Source: DASWOJ01 sp964250755
GTDB lineage: Bacteria; Pseudomonadota; Alphaproteobacteria; Acetobacterales; Acetobacteraceae
NCBI GenBank assembly: GCA_964250755.1
Contig: CAXUHB010000015.1
Coordinates: 27,989-91,988, forward strand
Direction: 5' to 3'
DNA length: 64,000 nucleotides
This document shows, piece after piece, positions 1 to 8,048 of the stretch. The notes beneath the pieces are model-generated. The model saw only the letters and a program-made list of their open reading frames with translations, did not search any database and was not told the DNA's origin. The translations under genes and the position numbers were made by a program. Position 1 is the first letter of the stretch; each line of letters starts with the position of its first letter.

Positions 1-1
1 G

Positions 2-436
2 CTGGAAGGCGAAAGCCGGGAGCTTGGCACCGTCATGGCCGGCGTCGCCGCCAGCGCCCGCCTGCACGGCCTGCCCCTGCCCGGCCCCTGCGTGCTGCTG
101 TCGGGCGGAGAGACCACCGTCACCATCGGTGCCGGCCCGGCCGGGCGCGGCGGGCGCAACACGGCCTTCCTGCTGGGCCTGGCGCTGGCGCTGCGCGGCA
201 CGCCGGGCATCTGGGCGCTGGCTGGCGACACCGACGGGATTGACGGGACGGAGGACGCGGCGGGCGCCGTCGTCACCCCCACGACGCTGGCGCGCGCCCG
301 CGCCGCCGGGCTGGATCCGGCGGGGGTGCTTCGGGCGCACGACAGCTATGGTCTGTTCGACGCAGTGGGCGACCTGGTCCGCACGGGTCCGACCTTGACC
401 AACGTGAATGACCTGCGCGCCATCCTGGTCGCATAA
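2..436 (+). CDS. gckA: Glycerate 2-kinase (MOFRL/TtuD family), C-terminal part
   Basis: This gene is cut by the left edge; the visible 144 residues are the C-terminal half. Glycerate kinases of this family phosphorylate D-glycerate to 2-phosphoglycerate with ATP in the cytoplasm, closing the serine/glyoxylate and tartrate routes. The family signature is visible in LLSGGETTVTIG, then GRNTAFLLGLALAL and the acidic loop ALAGDTDGIDGTEDAAG, which is the MOFRL nucleotide/metal-binding segment. The pyruvate kinase gene starts 14 bases after the stop, so the two are probably co-transcribed; the same pairing (ttuD-ttuE) is known in tartrate and glyoxylate operons, and pyruvate kinase consumes the product after enolase. 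Frame and family assignment are firm; the start lies outside the window. Confidence 0.93.
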   Translation: MEGESRELGTVMAGVAASARLHGLPLPGPCVLLSGGETTVTIGAGPAGRGGRNTAFLLGLALALRGTPGIWALAGDTDGIDGTEDAAGAVVTPTTLARARAAGLDPAGVLRAHDSYGLFDAVGDLVRTGPTLTNVNDLRAILVA

Positions 437-450
437 AGGACTCCCCTCTC

Positions 451-1881
451 ATGGCTCCACGCGAGAAGATGCGCCGCCGCCGGCGCACGAAGATCATCGC
501 CACGCTCGGCCCCGCCAGCGCCACGGCGGAGATGCTGGCCCGGCTGTTCCAGGGCGGGGCGGATGTGTTCCGCCTGAACTTCAGCCACGGCACGCATGAG
601 GACCACCTGGCGCGCATCGGGATGATCCGCGCGCTGGAGGAGCATACGGGCCGGCCCATCGGCATCCTGGCGGATGTGCAGGGGCCGAAGCTGCGGGTCG
701 GACGCTTCCAGGCTGGGCGTGTGACGCTGCAGACGGGGCAGCCCTTCCGGCTGGACCTGTCCCCGGTGCCCGGCGATAGCCGCCGGGTACAGTTGCCGCA
801 CACCGAGATCATCGAGGCCGCGGGCATCGGCACCAGCTTGCTGCTGGACGACGGCAAGCTTCGCCTGCGCGTCGTGCATGTCCGGGGGGATCACCTTGAG
901 TGCGAGGTCGTGACCGGCGGCCCCCTATCCGACCGCAAGGGCGTGAACGTCCCCGACGTGGCCCTGCCGATCCCGGCGCTGACGGCCAAGGACCGGCTGG
1001 ACCTGGACTTCGCGCTGCTGCACGGCGTGGACTACATCGGCCTGAGCTTCGTTCAGCGCGGGGAGGACGTGGCAGAGGCCAAGGAGATCGCCGCCGGACG
1101 CGCGTGGATCATGACGAAGATGGAGAAGCCACAGGCGCTGGACAACATGGACGACATTCTTGCGCTGTCCGACGCCGTGATGGTCGCCCGCGGCGACCTG
1201 GGCGTGGAGCTGCCGCCGGAGGAGGTGCCGTTGGCGCAGAAGCGCATCATACGCGCGGCGCGGGAGCGCGGCATCCCGGTGGTGGTGGCGACGCAGATGC
1301 TGGAGAGCATGATCTCGGCTCCTGCCCCCACGCGCGCCGAAGCATCGGATGTGGCGACGGCGGTGTTCGACGGTGCCGACGCTGTGATGCTGAGCGCGGA
1401 GAGCGCCGCCGGGCAGTATCCGTATGAGGCTGTGAACATGATGGACCGCATCGTGGCGCGGGTGGAGCGCGACCCCGGCTGGCGCGCGCTGATGGAGGGC
1501 AGCCGGCCCGCGCCGGAGCGCACGGCGGCGTCGGCCATTGCCGCGGCATCCCGCCAGGTGGCGCAGACCGTGGGGGCGGCGGCCATCGCGGCCTTCACGC
1601 TGGGCGGCAGCACGGCGCTGCGCGTGGCGCGGGAGCGTCCGGACTGCCCGGTGCTGGGCCTGACGACCAGCTTGCAGACGGCCCGGCGGCTGGCGGTGGT
1701 GTCCGGCGTCCATGCGGTGGTGACAGGGGAGCTGCACACCATGACCGAGACCGTCACGCGGGCGACGCGGATTGCGCGGATGGAAGGGTTTGCTAAGCCG
1801 GGCGATGAAGTGGTTGTGACGGCCGGCGTGCCGTTCAACCAGCCGGGGACGACCAATGCGCTGCGGGTGGCGCAAGCTTAG
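451..1881 (+). CDS. pyk: Pyruvate kinase
   Basis: Cytoplasmic pyruvate kinase, 476 residues, converting phosphoenolpyruvate and ADP to pyruvate and ATP. The N-terminal barrel strand carries TKIIATLGPAS and FRLNFSHG. The active-site region has the lysine/acid pair in MTKMEKPQALDNMDDIL and MVARGDLGVELPPEEVP. The substrate loop is ATQMLESM followed by TRAEASDVATAVFDGADAVMLSAESAAG. A complete C-terminal allosteric domain follows (about residues 345-476). Length is normal for the family. An AAGGA ribosome-binding sequence sits about 10 bases before the ATG. Its position directly behind glycerate kinase suggests an isozyme for glycerate/glyoxylate catabolism (TtuE-like) rather than the only glycolytic copy, but that is inference from order alone. 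Confidence 0.97.
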   Translation: MAPREKMRRRRRTKIIATLGPASATAEMLARLFQGGADVFRLNFSHGTHEDHLARIGMIRALEEHTGRPIGILADVQGPKLRVGRFQAGRVTLQTGQPFRLDLSPVPGDSRRVQLPHTEIIEAAGIGTSLLLDDGKLRLRVVHVRGDHLECEVVTGGPLSDRKGVNVPDVALPIPALTAKDRLDLDFALLHGVDYIGLSFVQRGEDVAEAKEIAAGRAWIMTKMEKPQALDNMDDILALSDAVMVARGDLGVELPPEEVPLAQKRIIRAARERGIPVVVATQMLESMISAPAPTRAEASDVATAVFDGADAVMLSAESAAGQYPYEAVNMMDRIVARVERDPGWRALMEGSRPAPERTAASAIAAASRQVAQTVGAAAIAAFTLGGSTALRVARERPDCPVLGLTTSLQTARRLAVVSGVHAVVTGELHTMTETVTRATRIARMEGFAKPGDEVVVTAGVPFNQPGTTNALRVAQA

Positions 1882-1902
1882 GAGCAATGCGGCTGCAAGA
1901 AC

Positions 1903-1940
1903 GGCCTGCTCCCGTTCCGTCCGAGAGAGGGAGCGGGAAG
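1903..1940. repeat. Degenerate copy of the GC-rich palindromic element
   Basis: The gap after pyruvate kinase contains GCCTGCTCCC followed by a mutated palindrome and GAGAGAGGGAGCGGG. It aligns with the window-wide CCTGCTCCCTCTCCCTCCGG/AGAGGG element, with several substitutions. It could still fold into a weak hairpin and help end transcription. No U-rich tail is present. Confidence 0.4.
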
Positions 1941-1978
1941 CGGGGCGCCTCAGACCAACACCGAGCATGAAGCCCTGA

Positions 1979-3367
1979 ATGACCGACCTGCCCTGGATAC
2001 AGCGTGCGCCCGGCCTGCCCTACTTTGTCACGGAGCATGGCGATGCCTGGACCCCCATCGGGCAGAACGACGCCATCCCTTGGGTGGACTGGAACCCGCT
2101 GCTGCACCGGCAGGACCTGCCGGCGGTGGCCGGGCACCTGGCGTGGCTGCGGATGCAGGGCGTGACATGCCTGCGGTTCATGCTGGAATACGCGGAGTCC
2201 GGCGGCCACTTTTTCGAGCAGCCGGCGGGCACCTTCAACCCGGTGCTGGTGCAGGCGTGGGACGACCTGTTCCAGCTTTGCGCGCAGGCCGGGCTGCGGC
2301 TGCTGCTGACGCCGCTGGACACCTACTTCCATTGGGTCCGGTGGGACCTGCATCCCTACAACAGCGCCAACGGCGGCCCGTGCGACGCCCGCACCAGCCT
2401 GATGGCGGATCCCGGAGTCCGCCGGCTGGTCAAGGCCCGGCTGCAATTCGCCACCGAGCGCTGGGGCGGCAGCGGCACCCTGTTCGCTTGGGACCTGTGG
2501 AACGAGATGCACCCCGTCCAGGGCGAGGACCGGCCTGGCATCTTCGAGGACTACATCGGCGACGTCGGCCCCTTCCTGCGCGACGTGGAGCTGCGCGCGC
2601 ACAGGCGCAGCCACCCGCAATGCGTGTCGGTGTTCGGGCCGGAGCTGCATTGGAAGCCCTGGCTGAACGCGGCGGTATTCCGCCATCCCGCGCTCGACTT
2701 CGCGAACAACCATTTCTATGAGGAGGGGACGATTGACCATCCCTCCGACACCGTCGCCCCTGCGCTGGCCGTAGGCAAGCTGGTGCGGGAGGCGTTGGCG
2801 GAGATCACGGACCAGCGCCCGTTCTTCGACAGCGAGCACGGGCCGATCCACACCTTCAAGGACCACCGCCGGACCCTACCGGACGAGTTCGACGACGAGT
2901 ACTTCCGGCATATCCAATGGGCGCACCTGGCGTCCGGCGGCGCGGGCGGCGGGATGCGCTGGCCGAACCGGCATCCGCACCGGCTGACGCACGGGATGCG
3001 GCGGGCGCAGCGAGGCTTGGCGGACTTCCTGCCGCTGGTGGACTGGACGCACTTCGACCGCCGCCCGCTTGACCCGGTGCTGGACGACCCGGACGTGGCC
3101 TGCTTCGCCTGTGGGGACGCTCGGCAAGCCGTGCTGTTCCTGCTGCGGACCGGGCCGCTGCTGGAGGACGGCCGGGTGGACCCGGCAGTGCGGCGTAGGT
3201 TGAACGTGCTGGTGCCGGGGCTGGCCGGCCCGTGCCGGGCGGCGCTGTGGGACACGCAGGCCGGGATTGCGGCAGGGGAGGCGCCGGTGCGGACGATGAA
3301 CGACGGTGTGCGGGTGGAGGTGCCGGCCTTTGCCGTAGGTGTCGCCGTAGCATTGCGGGCGGCGTAG
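1979..3367 (+). CDS. Clan GH-A (GH5-like) glycoside hydrolase
   Basis: A 462-residue cytoplasmic-looking TIM-barrel glycosidase with no signal peptide. The acid/base glutamate is seen in the strand-4 motif WDLWNEMHP (E176), and the probable nucleophile is E286 in FFDSEHGPIH on strand 7; the roughly 110-residue spacing is typical of clan GH-A retaining enzymes such as GH5 mannanases and cellulases. Aromatic and acidic residues expected in the cleft appear around HWKPW and NNHFYEEG. A C-terminal beta-rich segment (about 370-462) follows the barrel. The substrate cannot be read from sequence; a beta-mannan, beta-glucan or short oligosaccharide is possible. It stands 97 bases after pyruvate kinase and is followed by a hairpin, so it may be a single-gene unit. 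Confidence 0.8.
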   Translation: MTDLPWIQRAPGLPYFVTEHGDAWTPIGQNDAIPWVDWNPLLHRQDLPAVAGHLAWLRMQGVTCLRFMLEYAESGGHFFEQPAGTFNPVLVQAWDDLFQLCAQAGLRLLLTPLDTYFHWVRWDLHPYNSANGGPCDARTSLMADPGVRRLVKARLQFATERWGGSGTLFAWDLWNEMHPVQGEDRPGIFEDYIGDVGPFLRDVELRAHRRSHPQCVSVFGPELHWKPWLNAAVFRHPALDFANNHFYEEGTIDHPSDTVAPALAVGKLVREALAEITDQRPFFDSEHGPIHTFKDHRRTLPDEFDDEYFRHIQWAHLASGGAGGGMRWPNRHPHRLTHGMRRAQRGLADFLPLVDWTHFDRRPLDPVLDDPDVACFACGDARQAVLFLLRTGPLLEDGRVDPAVRRRLNVLVPGLAGPCRAALWDTQAGIAAGEAPVRTMNDGVRVEVPAFAVGVAVALRAA

Positions 3368-3390
3368 GAGCACGGCGGGACGCGCGCGGG

Positions 3391-3416
3391 CGCCAGGCGT
3401 TGCCTGGCGTTGGTTG
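3391..3416 (+). terminator. Hairpin downstream of the glycosidase gene
   Basis: A perfect 8-base stem, CGCCAGGC-GTT-GCCTGGCG, lies 24 bases after the glycosidase stop and is followed by TTGGTTG. The stem and position fit a rho-independent terminator, although the T run is interrupted, as is common in very GC-rich genomes. Confidence 0.6.
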
Positions 3417-3471
3417 ACGGCGCAGTGGGCCGGCTGGATGAAGGTTACGCACCTGCCCCTGCGAGGACCCG

Positions 3472-3918
3472 ATGACCCGCCTGATCCAAGTCCTGAACGG
3501 CCCCAATCTGAACCTGCTGGGCCGGCGCCAACCCGACATCTACGGCCATGAGACCCTGGCCGACGTGGAGCGGGACTGCCGCGCGCTGGCCGGGGCGCTG
3601 CGGCTGGACCTGCGCTTCGGCCAGAGCAACCGCGAATACGAGATCATAGACCTGATCCACGCCGCACGCGACGACGCCGCAGGCATCGTCATCAACCCGG
3701 CGGCCTTCACACACACCTCGGTCGCCATACTGGATGCGCTGAACGCCTTCGACGGGCTGGTGATCGAGGTTCACATCAGCAACGTCCACAAGCGCGAGGC
3801 CTTCCGGCACCACTCGTATGTATCGGGCCGGGCAGACGGCGTCATCGCCGGGTGCGGCACCCTGGGATACCAACTGGCCCTGCGACGGATGGCGCAACTG
3901 CTGGACGCGGCGGGGTAG
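3472..3918 (+). CDS. aroQ: 3-dehydroquinate dehydratase, type II
   Basis: A 148-residue type II dehydroquinase, the third step of the shikimate pathway (3-dehydroquinate to 3-dehydroshikimate), acting as a cytoplasmic dodecamer. Family landmarks are complete: the N-terminal VLNGPNLNLLGRRQPDIYG with the catalytic Arg and Tyr on the mobile lid, the INPAAFTHTSVAILDAL segment with the substrate-binding Asn, and VEVHISN-type EVHISNVHKREAFRHHS with the catalytic His. Length is standard (about 145-150). In many alphaproteobacteria aroQ precedes accB/accC; here it is instead followed 13 bases later by a saccharopine-dehydrogenase-like gene, so the usual context is lost. Start ATG is the only sensible one. 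Confidence 0.97.
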   Translation: MTRLIQVLNGPNLNLLGRRQPDIYGHETLADVERDCRALAGALRLDLRFGQSNREYEIIDLIHAARDDAAGIVINPAAFTHTSVAILDALNAFDGLVIEVHISNVHKREAFRHHSYVSGRADGVIAGCGTLGYQLALRRMAQLLDAAG

Positions 3919-3931
3919 CAGGGGCGCCGCT

Positions 3932-5128
3932 GTGCCCACAGCCCTGATCCCTGCCCTGCCCTGCGCCATCCTGGTCGTCGGCGGCACCGGCGCGTTCGGC
4001 GAGCGGCTGGTGCGGGGCATCCTGGCCACCACGGGGCTGCAGGTGATCGTGGCAGCACGGGGGCTGGCGCGGGCGGAGGCGCTGGCGGCGGCGCTGGGCG
4101 GGGTGGGGCGCGTGCAGGCGGTGCGGCTGGATGCGGCCACGGCCACGGCGGAGGAGATCAGGGCGCATCGGGCCTTTGCCGTCGTGGACGCCTCCGGGCC
4201 GTTCTGCCCTGGCGCGCACGGGCTGGCGCGCGCGGTGCTGGCGGCAGGAGCGCATTATTTGGATCTGGCGGATGGGCGGGCTTATGCCGCCGGGTTCGCG
4301 GCGGCGCTGAACGGCGCGGCGCGGGCGGCGGGGCGGGTCGCGCTGGCGGGCTGCAGCAGCACGCCCGCCTTGTCCTGCGCAGTGCTGGACCACCTGACCG
4401 CCGGCTGGACGCGGGTGGACCGGACGGAGGTTGCGATCCTGCCCGGCAACCGTGCCCCGCGGGGGCTGGCGGTGATGCGCTCCATCCTGTCCTGGGCCGG
4501 GCAGCCCGTGCGCGTGTTCCTGGACGGAGCCTGGGCGGTGCGACCGGGCTGGGGCCTGACCCGTCGGGAGAACGCGCCCGGTCTGGGCCGCCGCTGGTCG
4601 TCGCTGGCGAACACGCCGGACCTGGACGTCGTGCCCGCGCGCTACGGCGTGCGCGGCTCCGCGGTGTTCCGCGCCGGGTTGGAGCTGCCGCTGCTGCACC
4701 TGGGCCTGCTGCTGGCGACCCTGCCGGTGCGCGCCGCGGCCCGGCTGGGCCGGCGGATGTCTCTGGAGCCGTTGGCCCCGCCGCTGCGCACGCTGGCCGA
4801 GCTGGTGCATGGCTGGGGGACCGACCGCGGCGGCATGATCGTGGAGGCTTGGGGGCAGGACGGGGCAGGCCGTGCGGCGCGCCGCCGCTGGGTTTTGGTG
4901 GCGGAGGCCGGGGACGGGCCGGTGATCCCTACGCTGCCGGCGCTGGCTGCCTTGCGTGTTCTGGCAGCGGGGACGCCGGTGCCGTCCGGGGCGCGGCTAT
5001 GCGTGGGAACGCTGACGCTGGCGCAGATTGCGGCGGAGTTCGCGCCCTACCGGATCGAAGCGACGGAGGATGGGGATGGGACGAGGCTGCCCGTCTCCGG
5101 CGTATTCGGTAAGCGCGTCTCGGGCTGA
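3932..5128 (+). CDS. Saccharopine dehydrogenase-like NAD(P)-binding protein
   Basis: A GTG start 13 bases after aroQ gives a 398-residue protein beginning with PTALIPALP and then a Rossmann fold, AILVVGGTGAFGERLVRGIL, with the glycine-rich dinucleotide-binding loop. Mid-protein segments (DASGPFCPGAHGLARAVLAAGAHYLDLADG and ALAGCSSTPALSCAVLDHL) match the saccharopine dehydrogenase/trans-acting enoyl reductase-like superfamily, where the second segment forms the substrate side of the cleft. Such proteins are usually cytoplasmic or membrane-associated oxidoreductases, and the actual substrate is rarely known. The reading frame stays open upstream through aroQ, so the GTG is chosen because the Rossmann strand begins right after it. 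No membrane helix is evident. Confidence 0.75.
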   Translation: MPTALIPALPCAILVVGGTGAFGERLVRGILATTGLQVIVAARGLARAEALAAALGGVGRVQAVRLDAATATAEEIRAHRAFAVVDASGPFCPGAHGLARAVLAAGAHYLDLADGRAYAAGFAAALNGAARAAGRVALAGCSSTPALSCAVLDHLTAGWTRVDRTEVAILPGNRAPRGLAVMRSILSWAGQPVRVFLDGAWAVRPGWGLTRRENAPGLGRRWSSLANTPDLDVVPARYGVRGSAVFRAGLELPLLHLGLLLATLPVRAAARLGRRMSLEPLAPPLRTLAELVHGWGTDRGGMIVEAWGQDGAGRAARRRWVLVAEAGDGPVIPTLPALAALRVLAAGTPVPSGARLCVGTLTLAQIAAEFAPYRIEATEDGDGTRLPVSGVFGKRVSG

Positions 5129-5179
5129 TGCACGGCTGCGCGTTGGCGGCAGCGTCGGCGTGTGCGTCGGCGCCGAAGA

Positions 5180-5220
5180 CCCCCTCACCCCGGCCCTCTT
5201 CCAGAGGGAGAGGGAGCAGG
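5180..5220. repeat. GC-rich palindromic element, solitary arm
   Basis: CCCCTCACCCCGGCCCTCTT with the matching AGAGGGAGAGGGAGCAGG half forms a strong hairpin. It is one of about sixteen copies in the window. It lies between the convergent ends of the saccharopine-like gene and holC, where it may also act as a bidirectional terminator. Confidence 0.8.
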
Positions 5221-5231
5221 ACACTGTTGAA

Positions 5232-5714
5232 TTAGCCACCCCGCACCCACCCCCGCTCGCCCTGCTGCCAATATGTCAGCGGTCCGCCGGCGGCCTTGGC
5301 AGCGGCCCAGCGCAGGCGGGCGGCGACGACCGCTTCGGGGTCGCCGCCGTCGAACAGGTCGAACACTCGGTCGAACCCGGCGGCATCCTCGGCCCGCACG
5401 CCGTCCAGCAGGAACAGGTAGCGTGCGCCGTTCGGGCAGTCGTCGCTGGCCGTCAGCCAGATCGGCTGCAGCGGGGCGTGTCCGGTGCGCGTGGTGCCAT
5501 GGGGAAGCCAGGCCGGGTCGGTGCTGGCCCATAGCAGGTCGTCCAGTGCCGCCACCCGGGCCTCGCTGCCCAGGCGTACCAGCGCCCGCTGCCCGGCGGC
5601 CAGCGTGCGGCCCAGCAGCGCCGGCAACGCCGCGTCGGGCGTCGTGCGCGTCAGGTGGTAGAAGCCGGTTTCGGCGCGGCTTCCGGAGCGGCTTTCGGCG
5701 CGGTCCTGGGGCAC
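5232..5714 (-). CDS. holC: DNA polymerase III chi subunit
   Basis: A 160-residue chi subunit of the DNA polymerase III clamp-loader complex, which ties the clamp loader to single-strand-binding protein during replication. The family-defining N-terminus ETGFYHLTRTTPDAALPALLGRTLAAGQRALV is present, followed by LDDLLWASTDPAWLPHG, the conserved region that faces the psi/SSB sites, and an acidic FDRVFDLFDGGDPEAV. The likely start is a GTG placed immediately after the pepA stop with no gap, giving a short basic lead (MPQDRAESRSGSRA) before the conserved start of the fold; a shorter start cannot be excluded. The pepA-holC pairing is common in proteobacteria and supports the call. Confidence 0.92.
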   Translation of the reverse strand: MPQDRAESRSGSRAETGFYHLTRTTPDAALPALLGRTLAAGQRALVRLGSEARVAALDDLLWASTDPAWLPHGTTRTGHAPLQPIWLTASDDCPNGARYLFLLDGVRAEDAAGFDRVFDLFDGGDPEAVVAARLRWAAAKAAGGPLTYWQQGERGWVRGG

Positions 5715-7196
5715 CTAGCCCTCGTAGTGGTCCGCCACCAGGCGGTCCAGTAGCCGCACGCCGAAGGCGGTCGCGCCCTTCGGGCAGGCGGCGCTGTCCT
5801 TGGTGGCCCAGGCAGTACCGGCGATGTCCAGGTGCGCCCAGGGGCCGCGCACGAAACGCTGCACGAATTGCGCCCCGATGATGGCACCGCCCGGGCGCCC
5901 GCCGATGTTCTTCATGTCGGCAATATCCGAGCGGATCAGCTTGTCGTAGGCGTCGCTCAGCGGCATCCGCCACACGGCCTCTCCGGTGGCCTTGCCCGCA
6001 GCCAGCAGCCGGTCCGCCAAGGTGTCGTCGTTGCTGAATAGGCCCGCGTGCTCGTGCCCCAGCGCCACGATGATCGCGCCGGTCAGCGTCGCCATGTCCA
6101 CGGTAATGAGGGGGTCGCAGGCGTCCTGGGCGTGCCACAGCAGGTCGGCCAGCACCAGCCGGCCCTCGGCGTCGGTGTTCTGCACCTCGATAGTCTGGCC
6201 GGACAGCGACCGCACCACGTCGCCCGGGCGCTGGGCGGTGCCGCTGGGCATGTTCTCGACCAGGCCGACGATGCCCACCACGTTGCAGCGGGCCTTGCGT
6301 CCGGCGAGTGCCGCCATGACGCCGATGGTGGCCGCGGCGCCGGCCATGTCCCACTTCATGTCCTCCATCCCCGGTGCGGGCTTGATGCTGATGCCGCCGG
6401 TGTCGAAGGTGACGCCCTTGCCGACGAAGCACACGGGCTTGGCGCCGGCCTCCCCGCCGTTCCAGCGCATGGTGACGACGCGGGCCTCCTGTGCGCTGCC
6501 CATCGCGACGGCCAGCAGGGCGCGCATCCCGATCCGCTCCAGTTCTGCCGGGCCAAGCACTTCGACCACCACGCCGAGATCGGCCAACGGGCGGCAGCGT
6601 TCGGCGAGTTCGGTGGGGGTCAGGACGTTCGGCGGCTCGCTGGCGAGGTCGCGGGACAGGGTGACGCCGTGGGCGACCCCCTGCAGCGGCGCCCAGGCGG
6701 CCTCGGCGGCGACGTGGTCGTCCGCCAGAATCGTGAGCGCTTGCAGCTTGGGCTTGTCGTCCGCGCCCTCCTTGGTGCGGTAGCGGTCGAAGCGGTAGGC
6801 GCGCAGAACTGCGCCCAGCGCGGCATGGGCGGCATGGGCTGCGGGCATCCCGTCCGCGGCAATGGCGGCGGCGGAGTCGCGGGACAGGGCGGCGACGGCG
6901 TGGCCGGCGGCTTCCTCCATGCCGCGGGGCGTGTGGTCGTCGTCCTTGCCCAGGCCGATCAGGACGATGCGGGACAGACCCTCATTGGGGGCCAGCACGG
7001 TGCAGGAGCTGCCCTTCTTGCCTGTGAACCCGGCGGCAGCCACTGCCCGGGTCAGCGCGCCGCCGCATGCCGCATCTGCCTGCGCCGCCAGCCCCTCCCC
7101 CGCGCCCAGCCCTGCGGCCACCGTGGTCTCGGTCAGCAGCAGGACGAGCGCGCCGGAGGTGGGCAGGTCAGCAGCGGCGAAGGCGATGTCGGGCAT
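5715..7196 (-). CDS. pepA: Leucyl aminopeptidase (M17)
   Basis: A 493-residue cytoplasmic dizinc aminopeptidase that removes N-terminal residues from peptides. The C-terminal catalytic domain has all metal ligands: K260 and D265 in VGKGVTFDTGG, D283 in MKWDMAG, D342 and E344 in NTDAEGRLVLAD, with the catalytic K272 and R346 also in place. These sit ten residues earlier than in E. coli PepA, in keeping with a slightly shorter N-terminal macro-like domain. The start at MPDIAFAAADL is chosen over an upstream in-frame ATG because it matches family length. holC follows directly. A role in peptide turnover fits the peptide-type ABC transporter genes just upstream on the same strand. Confidence 0.97.
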   Translation of the reverse strand: MPDIAFAAADLPTSGALVLLLTETTVAAGLGAGEGLAAQADAACGGALTRAVAAAGFTGKKGSSCTVLAPNEGLSRIVLIGLGKDDDHTPRGMEEAAGHAVAALSRDSAAAIAADGMPAAHAAHAALGAVLRAYRFDRYRTKEGADDKPKLQALTILADDHVAAEAAWAPLQGVAHGVTLSRDLASEPPNVLTPTELAERCRPLADLGVVVEVLGPAELERIGMRALLAVAMGSAQEARVVTMRWNGGEAGAKPVCFVGKGVTFDTGGISIKPAPGMEDMKWDMAGAAATIGVMAALAGRKARCNVVGIVGLVENMPSGTAQRPGDVVRSLSGQTIEVQNTDAEGRLVLADLLWHAQDACDPLITVDMATLTGAIIVALGHEHAGLFSNDDTLADRLLAAGKATGEAVWRMPLSDAYDKLIRSDIADMKNIGGRPGGAIIGAQFVQRFVRGPWAHLDIAGTAWATKDSAACPKGATAFGVRLLDRLVADHYEG

Positions 7197-7280
7197 GAAT
7201 GGTCCTTGGATGCGGCGGCGGATGCAGCGGTGCCGCACCTTAGCAGCGCGCACCGGCTTGGCCAGGGTGCGCCCAGCGTC

Positions 7281-8048
7281 CTACCCGGCGAGCCAGCCGC
7301 CATCCACCACCAGTTCCGTCCCCGTGGTGAATGAGGATGCGTCGCTGGCCAGGTAAAGCGCCGCCTCCGCCACCTCCTCCGCCCGGCCGAAGCGCTTCAT
7401 GGGATGGCGCTGCCGCGAGGCCTCCCGGGCTGCGCCGGGGTCGGCAGCGCGGCCTAGGCCGCGAGCGAGCAGCGGCGTCTCAACCGCGCCGGGCAGGATG
7501 GCGTTGACGCGGATGCCGTCGGGGGCGAAGTCCAGCGCCATCGTGCGGGTCAGGCTGAGGATGGCGCCCTTGGCGGCGATGTAGGCGCTGTTGCTGCGCC
7601 CGCCGGCCCGCGCAAGCTGGGAGGCGAAGGTGACGATGCTGCCGCCCCCTGCCGCCTGCATCGTGGGCACGACGGCCCGCGCCCATAGCCAAGTGCCGCC
7701 GAGGTTGGCGCGCAGCACGGCATCCCAGTCGGCGGGGGCGGTCGTGACCACCGTGCCGCCGCAGGAGAAGCCGGCAGCCGTCACCAGCACGTCCACCCGG
7801 CCCCATTGCGCCAGCACAGCGGCAGCATCCGCATCGGCTTTGCCGGGTTCGCCCACGTCGCCGACGCGTACCATCGCCTGCCCGCCGGCGGCGGCGATCT
7901 CGGCGGCGACGGCCTCCGCTGCCGAGGCGTCGCGGTCCACGAGGCAGAGGCGCGCACCCTCGCTGGCGAACAGCAGGGCAGAGGCGCGACCGATGCCGGA
8001 ACCGCCGCCGGTGATGACGGCGACCTTGCCCGCCAGGCGGCCCGTCAT
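7281..8048 (-). CDS. SDR-family oxidoreductase
   Basis: A 255-residue classical short-chain dehydrogenase/reductase. The coenzyme loop is TGGGSGIGRASA, and D39 after strand 2 (LCLVDRD) points to NAD rather than NADP. The catalytic residues are S143 (VTFASQ), Y156 and K160 (AYIAAKG), and the C-terminal ELVVDGGWLAG is the usual end of the fold. The substrate is not known. Its ATG overlaps the stop of the ABC ATPase gene by four bases (ATGA), so it belongs to the transporter operon and probably oxidises or reduces a product of the imported compound. This is inference from gene order; SDRs of this type act on a wide range of alcohols and ketones. Confidence 0.9.
   Translation of the reverse strand: MTGRLAGKVAVITGGGSGIGRASALLFASEGARLCLVDRDASAAEAVAAEIAAAGGQAMVRVGDVGEPGKADADAAAVLAQWGRVDVLVTAAGFSCGGTVVTTAPADWDAVLRANLGGTWLWARAVVPTMQAAGGGSIVTFASQLARAGGRSNSAYIAAKGAILSLTRTMALDFAPDGIRVNAILPGAVETPLLARGLGRAADPGAAREASRQRHPMKRFGRAEEVAEAALYLASDASSFTTGTELVVDGGWLAG

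Noticed and set aside
1835..2866. Long open frame antisense to the glycosidase, and many similar antisense frames
   Set aside because: In DNA of about 70% GC, antisense frames stay open by default. Translations are rich in Arg, Pro, His and Gln with no family resemblance.
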